Positions 7,049-7,248 of a stretch of 7,248 bases of DNA are shown piece after piece. Below the pieces are notes generated by a model. The model was not told the origin of the DNA and did not search any database. It saw nothing but the letters and a program-made list of their open reading frames with translations. The translations under genes were made by a program, and so were the position numbers. The DNA is from Rhodospirillaceae bacterium (GTDB lineage Bacteria; Pseudomonadota; Alphaproteobacteria; UBA11136), in contig NZAO01000035.1 of the NCBI GenBank assembly GCA_002686135.1, forward strand, positions 11,988-19,235, written 5' to 3'. Positions within the stretch are counted from its first letter, which is position 1, and every line of letters starts with the position of its first letter.

Positions 7049-7248
7049 ATGAAGCGCCCTAGAGACAATGAACATATGGAGGACATAGCAAAACTGATTT
7101 CCGGCTTTCGGGACTTCCGCCGGGAAAACTTCACCGCAACCCGTTCGCGCTTTCAGGACCTTGTCAGTCGGGGCCAGTCGCCGCGCATCATGGTCATCGC
7201 CTGTTCCGATTCCCGCGTTGACCCAGCCATCGTCACCGGGGCCGAACC
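7049..7248 (+). CDS. Beta-carbonic anhydrase, 5' part only
   Basis: Interconverts carbon dioxide and bicarbonate with a zinc ion, supplying bicarbonate for biosynthesis. Only the N-terminal part is present; the gene continues beyond the right edge. The readable frame contains ISGFRDFR and then MVIACSDSRVDP, the beta-class signature in which the Cys is a zinc ligand and the Asp-Arg pair forms the catalytic dyad. Two in-frame starts are possible: ATG 7049, and ATG 7076, which gives MEDIAKLISGF and a length nearer the family norm. Neither has a strong ribosome-binding site (AGAGA at 7061-7065 slightly favours 7076). It lies 46 bases after lapA, across the hairpin at 7001-7027, and could be transcribed with it. 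It is not lapB or pyrF, which follow lapA in some gammaproteobacteria. Confidence 0.9.
   Translation, partial: MKRPRDNEHMEDIAKLISGFRDFRRENFTATRSRFQDLVSRGQSPRIMVIACSDSRVDPAIVTGAE

Overview
The window looks like chromosomal core-genome DNA from an alphaproteobacterium, possibly of the Rhodospirillales type. Four things point there: a FYDLN-acid (TIGR02300-type) zinc-ribbon gene divergent from aroA; the order aroA-cmk-rpsA-sppA-ihfB; an EPSP synthase with class II-like motifs; and a ribosomal protein S1 whose C-terminal region has the look of alphaproteobacterial S1. I see no insertion sequence, phage gene, CRISPR array, rRNA or tRNA. The DNA is GC-rich with even composition, so nothing suggests recent transfer.

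Layout: bases 1-186 are non-coding and hold a run of inverted repeats. The minus strand then carries the zinc-ribbon gene (187-846). A 30-codon open reading frame with a consensus Shine-Dalgarno sequence precedes it (840-932), and its stop codon overlaps the zinc-ribbon start. A divergent intergenic region leads into a plus-strand series: aroA (1086-2462) and cmk (2459-3145), coupled by an ATGA overlap; a 232-base leader; rpsA (3378-5252); sppA (5294-6217); ihfB (6313-6597); lapA-like (6652-7002); and the 5' part of a beta-carbonic anhydrase gene that runs off the right edge.

The plus-strand genes serve basic growth functions. AroA makes the chorismate precursor, Cmk recycles CMP/dCMP, S1 loads mRNA on the ribosome, SppA degrades membrane-embedded peptides, IHF-beta forms half of a DNA-bending heterodimer, and LapA is a small inner-membrane protein linked to envelope/LPS assembly. 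Gaps are short within most of the series; promoters inside it are only weakly suggested, upstream of rpsA and ihfB.

I found no complete novel multi-gene system. The strongest unexplained signals are the coupled 30-codon leader ORF upstream of the zinc-ribbon gene, the long lysine/alanine/proline-rich histone-H1-like tail on that protein, and an intrinsic-terminator-like hairpin facing the minus strand between lapA and carbonic anhydrase, where no minus-strand gene is visible. Minor signals are in-frame repeats at both ends of rpsA and a tandem repeat in the rpsA leader.
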